Assembly: GCF_002099425.1 (NCBI RefSeq)
Contig: NW_018344159.1
Span: forward strand, 806,001 to 870,000
Reading direction: 5' to 3'
DNA from: Phascolarctos cinereus
Lineage: Eukaryota; Chordata; Mammalia; Diprotodontia; Phascolarctidae
Length of the DNA stretch: 64,000 nt
Below are positions 9,213 to 22,914 of the stretch, piece by piece (positions within the stretch are counted from its first letter, which is position 1; each line of letters starts with the position of its first letter). A program made the position numbers and the translations under genes. The notes beneath the pieces are model-generated. The model saw only the letters and a list, made by a program, of their open reading frames with translations, had not been told where the DNA came from and ran no database searches.

Positions 9213-12200
9213 GGAGTTTCTATTTCCAGGAACCAAGATGGCAGAGTGAGAAGTAAGTTGCTCTCACCCTCCATTATTGACCTCTGAAAGCCCAGAAAAT
9301 ATTGCCCCAGGAAAAATCCTAGAACAGCTGAGCAAGCAGAAAGACAGGATGAAACAGTATTGTAGCCCAGAAAGCTTGGGGGATTAACGGAAAAGGCCCC
9401 TCTCACTCTAGAGGAGGGGGAGCAGTACAGGATGGCTTGAGTCTCAGAAAGCCAGCAGCAAGCCCCACCTTAGCAAACCAGGGGGAGATCCTGAGCCCCA
9501 GGGTCGCGGAGCAGGTAAGCACCAATACCAAAGCCCCCCTGAATGCCTTGACACAGGCAGGGAAACCAGTAGACACCAGCTTGGAAAACTACCACATGCA
9601 TTGGCATTCTCCAGCAGCAAAATCTCCTGGTGATTCAGCACAACTCCAGAAGGCACAACTCCAAGAGGCACAGCTCCAGGCTGGCAGACATCCTCCAGCA
9701 GTCAAACATTGAGTGCTTTAAAGAAGCCTGGGTGAGCAGGAGTCCTCCAGGAGCCAGACTCCCCACTCTCACCCTTGGAGCTCCAGTGTTGCTGACCCCA
9801 GCCTAGCACCAGGTAAGCTACCACATTCCTACACAAAGCCAGTGACCAGGTCCCAAGCTCCCAGCACAAGAAGCTTGGGTCAGTACCCCCTGTGCTCCAG
9901 CAGGAGAGCTCAATCTTAAAAGCCAGGAAACAGGCAAACACCATGAGCAAAAAGCAGAAATGGATAATGACCACAGATTCTTATTACGGGGACAAGGAAG
10001 CTCAAGGGAAAATTCAGAAGAGGATAACATCGTCAATATACACACATCCAAAACCTCAAAGGGGAATATGAACTGGTCTCAAGCCCTAAAAGGATTTTAA
10101 AAGTCAAATGAGAGAGGTAGAAGAAAAATTGGGAAAAGAAATGAGTGGTATGCAAGGGAGAGTCAGTAGCTTGGAAAAGGAATGACAAAAATTGACTGTA
10201 GAAAACAAGTCCTTAAAAAATACAATTGACCAAATGGGGAAAAAAAAAGCACACTGAAGAAAACAACTCCTTAAAAAGTAGAATTGGTCAAATGGAAAAG
10301 GAGGCACAAAAACTCACTGAAGAGAAGAACTCCTTAAAAAGTAAAATGGTTTATTAAAAAAAAAAAAAAGTAAAATGGGCCAAATGGAAAAGCATAAAAT
10401 CTAATAGAAGACAATTTGTTAAAAATTAGAAATGGGTAAGTGAAAGCTAATGACTATGAGAGATCAAGAATCAGTCAAACAGAAACAAAAGAATGAAAAA
10501 ATAGAAGGAAATGTAAAATACCTCATTGGTAAAACAACTGACCTGGAAAATAGATCCAGGAGAGACAAATTAAAAATTATTAGTTTATCTGAAGAAAAGA
10601 GCCTGGACAACATCTTTCAGGAAATCATGAAGGAAAACTGCTCTGAGGTACTAGGACCAGAGGGTAAAAGAGCCATAGAAAGAATTCACCAATCACCCTC
10701 TGAAATATGAGATCCAAAATTGAAAACACCAAGGAATATTGTAGCCAAATTGCAAAATTACCAGGCCAAAGAAAAGAAGCAGCTGGAAAGAAACCATTTA
10801 AATATCATGGAACCACAGTCAGGATTACACAGGACCTTGCAGCTTCTACATTAAAAGATCATAGGGCATGGAATAAGATATTCTATAAGGCAAAGGAGTT
10901 TGGATTACACCCAAGGATCAATTGCCCAGAGAAATTGAGCATAATCTTTCAGGGGAGGAGATAGACATTCAATGAAATAGAGGACTTCCAAATCTTCCTA
11001 AAGAAAAGACCAGAACTCAATAGAAAATTAGATCTTCAAATACAAGACTCAAGAGAGACACAAAAAGGTAAGCAGGAAAAAAAAAACATGTTATTAATAG
11101 GAGCAAATTGTTTACATCTCTACAAAGGAAGATGACATTTGTAACTCTTGAGAACTGTATTATTATTATGACATTTAAAAGGGGTATACATAGATCTAGA
11201 GGGCATGGGTATAAGTTGACTCTGATGTGATGATAAAAAATCTAAGTGCTGAAAAGGTACTGGGAGAATAGGAAAGGAGGAGGCAGAGAAGGGTAAATTA
11301 CATCACATGAAAAGGCACAAAAATCTATTACAGTAGAGGGAAAGAAGGGAGGGAGATGAGCATTGTTTGAACCTTATTCTCATCAGATTTGGTTCAAAGA
11401 GGGAATAATATGCTCAAGTATAGAAATGTAACTTACCCTCTAGGAAGTAGGAGGGGAAAGGGAAAAGGAAAGGAAGGGGGTGAATAGAAGGAAGGGAAGA
11501 AGTAGTAAGGGTAAAGAGGAAGAAAAGGGAGGGGGATAATAGAAGGGAGGACAGACTGAGGGAGTTGGTGGTCAAATGCAAAACTCTAATGTGGAGGGAA
11601 AGAGAGAAGGGAGAGAGAAAAGCATAAAGGGGGGTGTGGAATAGGATAGAGAGAAAGACAGAGATAGTAATCTTAACTGTGAATGTGAATGGGATGAACT
11701 CTCCCATAAAACAGAAGCAGATAGCAGAGTGGATTAAGAACCATAATCCTACAACATATTGTTTACAAGAAACACATTTGAAGCAGAGGGATACACTCAG
11801 AGTAAAGGTAAAAGGCTGAAGCAGAATATATTATGCTTCAGCTGAAGTAAAAAAAAAAGCAGGAGTAGTAATCCTGATCTCAAACAAAGCAAAAGCAAAA
11901 ATAGTTCTAATTAAAAGAGATAAGGAAGGAAATTACATCCTGTTAAAAGGTACCATAGACAATGAAGTAACCTCATTACCGAACATATATACACCAAGTG
12001 GCATAGCATCCAAATTCTTAGAGGAGAAGTTAAGGAAGTTACAGGAAAAAATAGATAATGAAACTATACTAGTGGGGGACCCCAACCTCCCTCTCTCAGA
12101 ACTAAATAAATCAAACCACAAAATAAACAAGAAAGAAATTAAGAAGGTGAATAGAATTTTAGAAAAGTTAGATATGGTAGACCTCTGGAGAAAACTGAAT

Positions 12201-13676
12201 GGGGATAGAAAGGGATATACCTTTTACTCAGCAGTATATGGCACCTACACAAAAACTGACCATGTACAAGGGCATAAAAACCTCACAATCCAATGCAGAA
12301 AGGCATCCTTTTCAGATCATGATGCAATAAAAATTACATGTAATGAAGGGCCATGGAAAGACAGACTAAAAATTAATTGGAAACTAAATAATCTAATCCT
12401 AAGGAATGAATGGGTCAAACAATCAATAACTTCATGCAACAGAATGACAATAATGAAACAATGTACCAAAATTTATGGGATGCAGTGAAAGAGGTTCTTA
12501 GGGGAAGTTATGACCAAACAAGAGACAGAGAATGTTATGAAATGCAAAATGGATGATTTTTATTACATTAACTTGAAAAGCTTTTGCACAAACAAAGCCA
12601 ATGTAACCAAGATTAGAAGGGAAGCAGAAAGCTGGGAAAAATTTTTACAGCCAGGGTCTCTGATAAAGGCCTCATTTCTAAAATATATAGAGAACTGAGT
12701 CAAATTTATAAGAATACAAGTCATTCCCCAAATGATAAATGGTCAAAGGATAAGAACAGTTTTCAGAGGAAGAAATTAAAGCTATCTATAATCATACGAA
12801 AAAATGCTCCAAATCACTATTGATTAGAGAAATGCAAATCAAAACAACTCTGAGGTACCACATCACACCTATCAGATTGGCTAACATGACAAAGCAGGAA
12901 AATGATAAATGTTGGAGAAGATGTGGGAAAATTGGAACACTAATGCATTGTTTGTGGAGTTATGAACTGATCCAACCATTCTGGAGAGCAATTTGGAACT
13001 ATGCTCAAAGGGCTATAAAACTGTCTTTGATCTAGCAATACCACTATTAGGTCTGTATCCCAAAGAGATCATAAAAACAGGAAAAAGACCCACATGTACA
13101 AAAGTATTTATAGCAAATCTTTTTGTGGTGACCAAGAATTGGAAATTGAGGGGATGTCCATCAACTGGGTAATGGAATACTACTGTGCTATAAGAAATGA
13201 TGAGCAGGAATACTTCAGAAAAACCTGGAAAGACTTACATGAATTGATGCTGAGTGAAATGAGCAGAACTAGGAAAACATTGTACATAGTAACAGCAACA
13301 TTGTGTGACAATTTACTTTGATAAATTTAGCTCTTCTCAGCAATGCAAGGATCTAAGACAACTCCAGAAGACTCACAATGGAAAATGTTATCCATATCCA
13401 GAAAAAGAACTCTGGAGTCTGAATGGAGATGGAAGCATACAATTTGCTCTCCTTTTCTTTTGTTGTTTTGCTTTGTTTTTCTTTCTCATGGTTCCTCCCA
13501 TTATTTCTATTTCTTCTTTACATCATGACTAATGTGAAAATATTTTTAATATGAATGTATAAGTAGAGCTTATATCAGATTGCACACCATCCTGGGGAGG
13601 AGAGACAATTTAAAACTCAAAAATCTTATGGAAGTGAATGTTGAAAACTAAAAATAAATAAATTATTTTTAAAAAA
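9213..13676 (+). mobile_element. Younger L1 LINE with 5' end, ORF1, endonuclease and 3' end, but no RT core
   Basis: Begins with an L1 5' end (aaccaagatggcagagtgag at 9231-9250) and ends in an A-rich tail at about 13676. The 8-base target duplication aagaactg lies at 9205-9212 and 13677-13684. ORF1 spans about 10.0-10.97 kb: a repetitive coiled-coil region, an RRM-like block (TTDLENRSRRDKLKI) and a C-terminal block (KYHGTTVRITQDLAA). The ORF2 endonuclease starts near 11.66 kb (VNVNGMNSP, CLQETHLK) and includes GDPNLPLS at about 12075 and SFSDHDAIK at 12309. At about 12.49-12.54 kb the text jumps to the ORF2 C-terminus (INLKSFCTNKANV, MQIKTTLRYHITP, RRCGKIGTLMHCLW). The whole reverse-transcriptase domain is missing, so this copy could not move itself. 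Length is about 4.46 kb, against 6 kb or more for a full L1. Confidence 0.9.
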
Positions 13677-13684
13677 AAGAACTG

Positions 13685-14566
13685 AAAAGTGTTAACAACT
13701 ACATGAAGGAATGCTCCAAATCAATAATAAGAAAAATGCAAATCAAAACAACACCGAGGTTTCACCTTGCACCCTGCAAATTGGAAAAAATGACAAAAAG
13801 TGGCAACAGTCAATCTCAGGTTGTGGGAAAGGGGGCATACTATCACATAGTTGGTAGATCTGTAAATTGGTACAACCATTTTGGAAATCAATTTGGATGG
13901 ATGCAAATAAAATGATGAAAATATCCATATATTTTGACCCAGAGATTCTATTACTGAGCTTCCTCATAGAAGCCATCAATAAGAAAATCCAAATAAAACC
14001 AAAATATTTATAGTAACACTGGGAATTCAAAAAAAATAGATTAACATCCACTGGGGAATGGCTACAGAAATTTTGGTTCCTAAATGTAATGTACTATTGC
14101 TGAGCTGTAAGAAATGAATTTAATCAATACACAGAGAGATGTAGGAAAATCTACATGAATTGTTGCAGAGTAAAGTAAGCAGAGCCAAGAAAACAAAATA
14201 CATAATGACTACAACAATGTAAATAGAAAGAACAACCACACATATACACACTAATCAAATCAAAAATTGATGTTGCAAAATTATAAAGAGCAAGCATGGC
14301 TTGAAAGAACAGAGATGAGAAGGCCCCCCCAACTCACTCCCTGTAGAATCAGGTGGCCTACAAGTGATGCATGTTGCACATATTTCAGACTTTTTCAATG
14401 TATTAATAATTCATGCTGATTTTTCCTCTTTTTCTTTTCTGTCTTTAAAAATATACTATTTTTTAAGTATAGGATGGATCTCTAGAAGGGAGAAGGGAGG
14501 AATACTGGGGAAAGCTGTGGTAATGTGAAAAACAAAAGACACCAATAAAAACTTATTTTTAAAAAA
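13685..14566 (+). repeat. Old L1, right part (ORF2 C-terminus and 3'UTR)
   Basis: Continues the L1 split at 9212: gaatgctccaaatcaataat, then aatcaaaacaac and a tail like attaacatccactggggaat. It ends in an A-rich run at about 14545-14566. Frames are broken and it is clearly older than the L1 lodged in it. Confidence 0.8.
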
Positions 14567-14629
14567 AGGCTATGTTCAAAATACTTCCTCTGGAAGAGAA
14601 GGAAAGCTACTTCATCAAGAACCAATATC

Positions 14630-15055
14630 ACTTACAAAGTGAAGTGAGCAGAACCAGGAGAACATTTTACACAGTAACAGCAATATTATAAAATGAACAA
14701 CTGTGAATGACTTAGCTATTCTCAGCAATACAATGATCCAAGACAATCCCAAAAGACTAATGATGAAAAATGTATTCCACCTCTAGAGAAGGAACTAATG
14801 TCATCTCAATACAGACTGGAGCATACTACTTTTCATTTTCTTTCTTTCATTTTTTTTTTGAGTTTTCTTGCACAGAATGACTAATGTGGAAATGTTTTAC
14901 ATGATTACACATGTATAACCTATAGCAGATAGTGTTTACTGTCTCCGGAAGTGGGGAAGGGAGGGAGGAATAGATTTCAGAATTCAAAACTTTTGAAAAA
15001 GAATGCTAATTATTTTTACATGTAACTGGGGAAAAATAAAATATTATTTTTAAAA
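14630..15055 (+). repeat. 5'-truncated L1, 3'UTR only
   Basis: Contains the L1 3' end text (gtgaagtgagcagaaccagg, gaatgactaatgtgg) and an A-rich tail. A perfect 13-base duplication, aagaaccaatatc, flanks it at 14617-14629 and 15056-15068. That proves a target-primed insertion. Confidence 0.9.
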
Positions 15056-15239
15056 AAGAACCAATATCCTGCCTTTAAGTTAAAAGGAAGAAAACACCAT
15101 TCCACTACATCCATCTCCTGCCTTTGTGGTGAAGGGAGAGAGCTCCATTCCATTGTCCTACCTATGCCTCCTGCCCAGTCTCAAGCCTCCTATGGGAAGA
15201 GAAGTGTCACAACAGTCTTCTGACTTTTTCATAAGGGAG

Positions 15240-17008
15240 GACAGCAAAGCATGATCATTATAATTATACAACCATGCTAACTGAGTTTGCTACAAATGTA
15301 TATTACATAATCTCAACTGGGCCCTCACTGCTTCGAGGCAATCCATTTATACCTCCCTAATCAACTCAATATTCCACTTGTCACAGTGGTTCTTCCAAAC
15401 CCTTTCATCCCTCCTCAAACCTCCTATGTCTCCTCATGCCCCTACCTTCTCAGCTGAGAACCTTGCCTCATATTTTACAGAAAAATTGAAGCCATTCTCC
15501 ATGAGCTCTCTCTCCTTATCTCACATCATTCAAATGCCTTCTACCACTGTGTCCTTGGTAGGAGACCTTATCTGACATGAAGAGGTGGTTCTTCTCTTCA
15601 CCAATGCTAATCCCTCTACATACACAGGTGATCCCATTCTGTACCATCTTCACCAGCACAGTGCCCTCTCTATTATCCCTACTCTTATTTTTGATCACTC
15701 CTTGTCTTCTACTGGCTGCTTCCTTACTGCCTACAAACATATCCATGTCTCCCCCATCCTCAAACAACCTACACTAGCGATCATCCCACATCTTTGCTCA
15801 TTCTTGTGACTAAACTCTTTGAGGTTTCCTACAATAGGTGCCACTACTTTCTTTCCTCTTACTCTTAATTCACTAGTCTTCCTTCTGGTTTCATGGTTCA
15901 ACTGAAACTGCTCTCTCCAAAATTACCAGTGATCTCTTACTTGCAAAATCTAATGGTCTTCACCATTCTTAAAATTCTCTGCAGCCTTTGACACTCTCTT
16001 CTCCTTGATACTCTGATCACTCTAGGTTTTGTAGGCACTATTCTCATCCTCCTCCAACCTATATGACAGCTCCTTCTCATTGTCCTTTGCTGGATCTTCA
16101 TCCAGGACATGCCTGCTATCTGTAAGTGCTCCATGGGGCTCTGTCTTCGGTCCTCATCTTCTCCCTCTATGATATCTCATTTAATCACTTAATTAGCTTC
16201 CACAAATTAGATTCAATTACTATCTCTATGTTGATAATTCTTAAATTTATTAATCTAACTCTAACCTCTCTGCTTACTTCCATCTGCCTTTTGGACATCT
16301 CTTACTGGATATCCCATTGACATTTTAAACTCAACAAGTTTCAAATTAAACTCATTCTTTCCCCACAAAACCATCCCACTTCCATACTTCCCTATAACTG
16401 TTAAGGATACCACCATCTTCCCATTTGCCCAGACTCTCAACTGGTGTAAGCAGATACAATCTTTGACTCTCCACTCTCTTTCACTCCCTCCCCCCACAAT
16501 AGTCAGTCTTTTGCATATACTCCCTTCCCTTCTCTGACACTGCCATCACTTCACAACTGAATGCCTACTGGTTGGTTGGTCTTCCTGCCATAAGACTCTC
16601 CCCGCTCCATTTCATCCTCCACTTGGCTGTCAAAGTAATCTTCCTAAAGCACAGATCTGACCATGTCACACACACCTCCATACCCACCCTCTCCCCGCTC
16701 AATAAACTCCAACGTTTCCCTATTACCTCCAGCATAAACTCTAAGATTCTCTGTTTGCTGTTCAAAGCCCTTCATACCTTGGCCCCTCCCTCCCTTTCCA
16801 GGCATTTTAACATCTTATAGTCTGCAACATACTCCCATGACACTGGTGTCTCTTCTTGCTCCTCACACAGGACACTCTGTCTCCTGACTCCAGGCATTTT
16901 CACTGACTGAGCCTCACACCTAGAAAGTTCTCTTCCTCATCTCTGAAAATTCCACCTGCTTAGCACAGTGCCTAGCACATAGTAGGTACTTAAATATTTG
17001 TCTGACTG
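15240..17008 (+). repeat. L2-type LINE (RT region and 3' end)
   Basis: Long pyrimidine-rich sense strand typical of L2. RT-region text runs through caaaattaccagtgatctct (about 15919-15938) and tctatgttgataattcttaa (about 16226-16245), where the YxDD-like motif falls. The tail has agcacagtgcctagcacata (about 16961-16980), the L2/MIR terminus. The RT frame is broken many times, leaving open stretches of only about 60-80 codons. The 5' part is lost. It is among the longer L2 copies here. Confidence 0.8.
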
Positions 17009-18356
17009 ACACAAACTGAGAAGATAAGGATTCCAAAATATCTATAATAAAACCTCAAAGAAAAATGTCTTGGGCAAAAAATGCAACTAGAATTCCTAGA
17101 AGAGATGAAGCAAGATGTTTAAAATTTTTTTAAATGTTTTTATTAAAAAAAAAATAAGATCTCTTGAGGGAAAAAAGTAGAAAAGAAATGAGAACTATGG
17201 AAAAATAGAATTGTAAACAGAATTAAGACACTGTTTACAAGAGATACAAAACCTTATCCAAGCAACAAACTCTCTGAAAATTAGAATGGACCAAATAGTA
17301 GACAATGAATCCATGAGACACAAGAAATATTAAAATATTAAAGTCGGAAGACTAAAAAAAAATTAGAAGCAATGCAAATTACCTCACAGTAAAAACAGCT
17401 CACCTCAAAAATATATTGAGGAGAGATAATTTAAGAATCATTGAACTACCTCAAATCCATGATCAAAAAAAGAGCCTAGACATAATTTTTCAAAAAATCA
17501 TAAAACTGCCCAGATCTCTTAGAATCAGAAAGCAAAGTGGAAACAGAAACAATTCATCAGTTGCCTCCTAAAAGAAACCGCAAATAAAAACTTCCAGAAA
17601 TATTATTGTAGCCCAAATCTAGAGCTTCCATGTCAAAGAAAAAAGTGCAAAAAGAAAGAATTCAAGTACCAAGGCTGCACAGTTAGGATTTAACAACCAC
17701 CACTATAAAGGACATTCCAAAGGCTGAAGGTACAGGCATACAACTAAGAACAATTTACCCAGCAAAACAGCATAATCCTACTGGGGAAAAAAAATGGGCT
17801 TTGAATGAAACAGAGGACTTCCAAACACTCCTGATGAAAAGACCAGAGCTGATTATCACTTCTGAAATATAAACATAGGAGTCAAGAGAAACATAAAAAA
17901 GTAAACATGGCCAAACAATAATAAGGGTCTAAACAAAGATATCCCCAAATATGGGGAGATGATACATGTGTGCCCTCAGAACCCTATCATCATCAGGGTC
18001 ATAGAGGGAGTCTAATTATAAAATGGGTCTGGGAGTAGTTCTCTTCTGTTTTGATGATTCTGACTGAATAGATGAATGAAGTATTTTTAAAGAATTTAGT
18101 AGGTGCAAATCACAGCGCTAAGTGCTGTAGGCTCAAATAAAAAAACCAGACAGTTCCTGCTCTCTAAGAGTTCACATTCTAAATACGGGAGACAACAGAT
18201 ATTGTAAGAGAAGGGTGGAAAGGGAGGGTAAAAGGAATAAAATTGGGGGGCAGAGAAGGAGAGAGAGGATAAGAAAAATGATCTCAAATAATCATGGCAT
18301 ACAAATTGAAAAGTGCACACAAAGAGGAATGCATGTACGCACACATGTAGACATGT

Positions 18357-18387
<31 letters not shown>

Positions 18388-18965
18388 TGGGTACCTAAAT
18401 ACATTTCATTCAATAGGGAAACAGAAGGGAACGAGGATCTAGGGTGGGATTAGTTCTAAGCAAAACAAATTATAAGGATGTACAAAAATATTTATAGCAC
18501 CTCTTTCTGTGGTGGCAAAGAACTGGAAACTGAAGGAATATACATCAATTGGGGAATGACTGAACAAGTTATGACACATAAATATGATAGAATATTACTT
18601 TGCTATAAGAAATGGTGAAGGGAATAGTTACAGAGAAACCTGGGAAGATTTTTACAAACTAATGCAAAGTAAAGTGAAAGTAATTTATACAATAACAATA
18701 TTTTAAAGACAGTTATGAAAAACACAAGACCTCTGATCAATGCAATGACCACAGTTGCAGAGGATTCATGATAAAACATGCTACTCATGGCTTGATAAAA
18801 AGGTGATGAACTCAGGAACTTTTTATTTTTGACCAAGCCTAGGTGTGAATGTTTTCCTTGATTATACATGTTTGAAACAGGGATTTTTTTTTCCCTCAAT
18901 GTAGCAAGGGGAGGGGTAGTGAGAGTGAAAGAAGGGGAGTTTTCATTTATTTTTAAAAAATTTTA
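17009..18965 (+). repeat. Degraded L1: ORF1 region joined to ORF2 C-terminus
   Basis: 17.2-17.9 kb follows L1 ORF1 text (gagataatttaagaatcatt, acaatttacccagcaaaaca). 18.48-18.96 kb follows the ORF2 C-terminus and 3'UTR. The endonuclease and RT are absent or unrecognisable. A short piece at about 18094-18190 reads as the reverse of an L2 3' end (gcgctaagtgctgtaggctc). Confidence 0.65.
18355..18383 (+). repeat. (CA)n microsatellite
   Basis: An uninterrupted CA run of roughly 14 units within the L1 remnant. Confidence 0.95.
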
Positions 18966-21345
18966 AGGGATTTAATATTTATAAAGAAAAATGGATTAAA
19001 TGGAACATTTCTTAATATGATAAATAATATTTATCTAAAATTATAAGCCAATATCACCTCCAAAGGAGAAATGGCATATACAATAATACAATAAGATCAA
19101 AAGATTAAAGCATAGATATTCATTGTCACCACTACTACTTGACATAATTTGGAAATACTAGTTTTGGATTAAGATTAGACTAATACATTGAGGGAATAAG
19201 CATAGACAAAGAAAAAGTAAAATTCTTACTTCTTGCATATGAGATTATGATTTAGAGAAGCCTAAAGATTCAACTAAGAAATTATTTGAAACAATAGTTT
19301 AAGCCAAATAACAAGATATAAAATAAATCTATAAAAACAATCAACCTGTATATTACCAAATGAACACACTGGGAAGAGACAGAAAAAAGATATTCTATTC
19401 AAAATAACAATAGAATGCATAAAATATCCAGGAATCCACCTAAGATAAAACTATATAACTATATTAACTTAATATCATTGTATATTATATTGTGTCATAT
19501 AATACATATTATATATAGTATACAAACTATATATTATATATATGATATAAACTTAACATTACTATATTAACTTTACTACAAAACAACCTTTACAGAAATA
19601 AAAGCAAATAATTAGAGAAAAGAAAGTCTAGAATATCAAAGTAAATAATGAGAAAAAAGCAAAAAAGAAGGGAGCCTTGAATGGGGTCAGATCTTAAACT
19701 CTGTCTAAGGAAGTAATCAAAGTTAATTTTTACTGGTTTAAATAAATAGAAAATTTGATCAGTGGAACAGATTATACAAGAATCACAGAAAACTATACAT
19801 GTTAATATATTGTTCAATAAGTCCAAAGATTCCAAGTACTGGGAAACTTCTGCAAAAACTGAAAAGCCTTCTGCCAGAAATCAGTTATAGACCAATATCT
19901 CACACCAGATGCCACAATAAGCTGCAGATGGATACTTAAGCTAGCTACAAACGATCATTTCATAAAATAATTGGAGAATCAAAGGAAGAGATACTTTTCA
20001 CAGCTAAGGGAAGGGGAAGAGTCCTTAACCAAACAATAGAGAGGACCATAGGAGAGAAAACGGTAAAACTGATGATTTTACTTACATAAAATTTGAAAAG
20101 TTTTTGCACAAACAAAAATCAATGCATTTAAAATTAGAAGAACAGTTAATTGGGGGAAAAAATCTTTGCAGTAAATTTCCCAGGTGAAAGTCTCATATTC
20201 GAGGTATACATTTAACTGATACAAATATATAAGAACAAGATTCTTTACTTCCCAAAAGATAAATGATAGTGAGGCAGATAAGACACATAGTGGATTGAGA
20301 GATGAACTTGTAGTCAAGAAGATTTGACTTCAAAACCATCCTCAGACAACAGTTGTGTGATCTTGGACAAATCACTTAATTTCTCCCAGTCCCAGTTTCT
20401 TCATCCATAAAATGGAGATGCTAATAGCACCTAACTTATATGGTTATTTTAAGAATCAAATAAGAAAATGTACGTGAAGCACTTTGCAAACCTTACTTGG
20501 AAAAAAATGCTTGAAATCACTTATAATAAGGGAAATGTAGATAAAAATAACTATGAGGTTCTACCTCGTGACCAGAAGATTTGGCAAACATGCCAAAAAA
20601 GGAAAACTGTTGAAGATGATATGGAAGGACAACCAGTCAACTAGTATTTATTAAGTGCCCACTATGTGCAAGGGACAAACACACTAATGTACTACAGGTA
20701 GAGCTACGAATTAATCCAATCATTCTATAAAGTAGTTAGAAGTATACTAAAATGTCACTAAAACGTACATACCCTTTGAGCCAGTGATAGCAATACTAGG
20801 CATATAGCATCCAAAATTTTTTTTAAAAAAAGAAAGAACCTACACATATAAAAATAGTTATAGGTGTATTTTTATAGCAAAGAACTGAAAATAAATAAGT
20901 CAACTGAGAAAAGACTGAACAAATTATAACTCAGGAATATAATAAAATACTATTCTGTCACAAGAAATGACAAAAAACATAGATTCAGAAAAACCTTGGA
21001 GGACTATAAACTGGTGCAGAGTGAAGTGTAAAGAACCAAGTGCTTTTTTTTACAATGACTATAATAGAGTAAATAAAAACTTTTTTAAATTAAGAACTCT
21101 GTTCATTGTGATAACCAATCATGACTCCAAAAGACTGATGATTAATCATAATTCCTTTTTCTTGTCAAACTAGAGGTGTAGAATGAGATACACATTTTCA
21201 GACATAATCAGTGAGTGAATTTGTTTGCTTTTTTAATTTGTTACAAGGGAAGGCTTTTAATTTGGGGGTTTGGAGGAAATATTGAAGGGACTAGTACTGA
21301 TAATAATGCCCCCCAAAAAAAGAAAAGAAAGAAAATAGCATGAAT
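18966..21345 (+). repeat. Old L1: RT tail to 3'UTR
   Basis: 19.05-19.45 kb reads as eroded L1 reverse transcriptase, with a stretch like 'KFLLLAYEIMI' standing where the YADD box should be. 20.05-20.2 kb gives the KSFCTNKNQC-like motif. 20.88-21.33 kb gives the C-terminus and an A-rich end. Stops and shifts are frequent throughout. An AT-rich block lies at 19460-19570. A CORE-SINE interrupts it at about 20262-20510. Confidence 0.7.
20262..20510 (+). repeat. CORE-SINE (MIR/Ther-type) inside L1
   Basis: Order of blocks: cacatagtggattgagagat, gtgtgatcttggacaaatca, the core cagtttcttcatccataaaa/tggagatgctaatagcacc, then aagcactttgcaaacctta. L1 text flanks both ends. Confidence 0.75.
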
Positions 21346-22613
21346 AAAACATTTAAAATATGTACAGAAGAGATCAATCAGTATTATATATGCTAACATC
21401 ATCAGTATTACACACTAACTACTGTTGGTGTGACTTTAAACTTAGAAAACCAAGCTGTATGTAATATTGATTTATAGTTTTTAATATGCAACCCTATTTG
21501 TCTATTCTTTGAATATAGAAATGATTGTGTTGGGTGGTGTATCAAGATCATAATAAAAATTGTGGGGGGGGTTTCAGAGAAAGATTTTCAAATATCCTTT
21601 ATGTGCATTCAGCACTAGTCAAGTTCTAGAATCTTTTAATAGTTACACAGAAACTTTGGAAAGAATTCAGAGAAAAGAACTGAAAATAGAATCACACTGT
21701 ATACCAATGTAAGAGTAACAGGAAGGGATTACAAAATAGATGAAACAAATTCCCCAGTGATCTTAAAGATGGAATCCAGAAGACGCCCATTTTCTAAAGC
21801 AAACCACATTTCTGGTCAACTGAATTAGCTCTTAACTTTTTACTTTTCCAAAATAAGATAGAGGAACTGCACAGGTGTTGCGAAGACCAGCTCCCTTGTA
21901 CCACCTCGAAACAATGATAAATTTGCTAAATATGATTTTTTTTAAAATTAAGGTTCAAAAAAATTAAAGTAGCAGGAGAAAGGGAAAAAACCCCTCACAG
22001 AAGAGAACTCAATGAAAAATGAACAGAAATCAAAGATATGAGTAAGCTATAAGGAGTCCTCAGTACAATGAATAAATACTGTAAAGTAGAAGAAAGTGAT
22101 GAGAAAACCCCAGATGGAAATGACAATACTAGAACAACATTTATACCTCTAAAAATAATAATATCCTTCAAGAACCTCCAGAGCAGCATAGAATCACAGA
22201 AAGCAGTAGAAAGATTAACAATCTTTAAGTTCACATATCCATTAACTTATGGAAGGATTTAAAAAGATGAAAATGAGAACTGACATTAAAGAAAAAATTG
22301 TGGAAAATCTCAGGAAAATAGTGGACTCAGAAGTAGAGTAGTTTAAGCAGAATAAAAAAGCAATGATTGAAGAACAAATAAATACATGCATCACAGAAAA
22401 TTGTTTCTTCAGGAAGGTTGGAAGTTTTGATTCTTTCCTGCAGAGAAATCCAGAGCTGAGAGGGACTTTAGTAATGTATATTAAGTGAGCAGATGAAACT
22501 TTAAAAAGGTAACCTAGGATGTAATGTCACTAAGGTATAAGGCTGCTTTCGTGTTAACATGCAATAGAGAAGTTATAAGTGTATAGATTTTGTTTTTTAG
22601 GTATAAGGACCAC
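21346..22613. other. Unassigned intergenic sequence
   Basis: A-rich, AT-rich text. The part at about 21960-22500 has the composition of L1 ORF1 (aacagaaatcaaagatatga) but I cannot align it firmly. No gene, RNA or named repeat is supported. Confidence 0.4.
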
Positions 22614-22623
22614 TAAAAGCTAG

Positions 22624-22768
22624 GGGGCAACCAGGTGGTGCAGTGAATAGAGTTCCAGCCTTGGAGTCAGGAGGACCTGAGTTCAAATCCAGCCTCAGAC
22701 ACTTAACATTACTAGCTGTGTGACCTTGGACAAGTCACTTAACCCCGATCACCTCACACAAAAAAAGA
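22624..22768 (+). repeat. tRNA-derived marsupial SINE (WSINE1/SINE1 type)
   Basis: Full-length copy, gggggcaaccaggtggtgca to an A-rich tail. The 10-base duplication taaaagctag lies at 22614-22623 and 22769-22778. Confidence 0.9.
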
Positions 22769-22839
22769 TAAAAGCTAGGAATTAAAAGGAAGAATTTCAC
22801 CCCACACTCCTATCCCAATGAGGAGATGGTACAATGTAA

Positions 22840-22880
22840 ATAATAATAATAATAATAATGATAATAATAACAACAACAAC

Positions 22881-22914
<34 letters not shown>
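22840..22914 (+). repeat. (AAT)n / (AAC)n microsatellite
   Basis: Trinucleotide run, mostly AAT with an internal AAC block. Confidence 0.95.

Noticed and set aside
15516-15809. Cluster of small open frames on both strands
   Set aside because: They fall in L2 RT text with broken frames.
18096-18413. Cys/Val-repeat minus-strand open frame
   Set aside because: Translation of the CA repeat.
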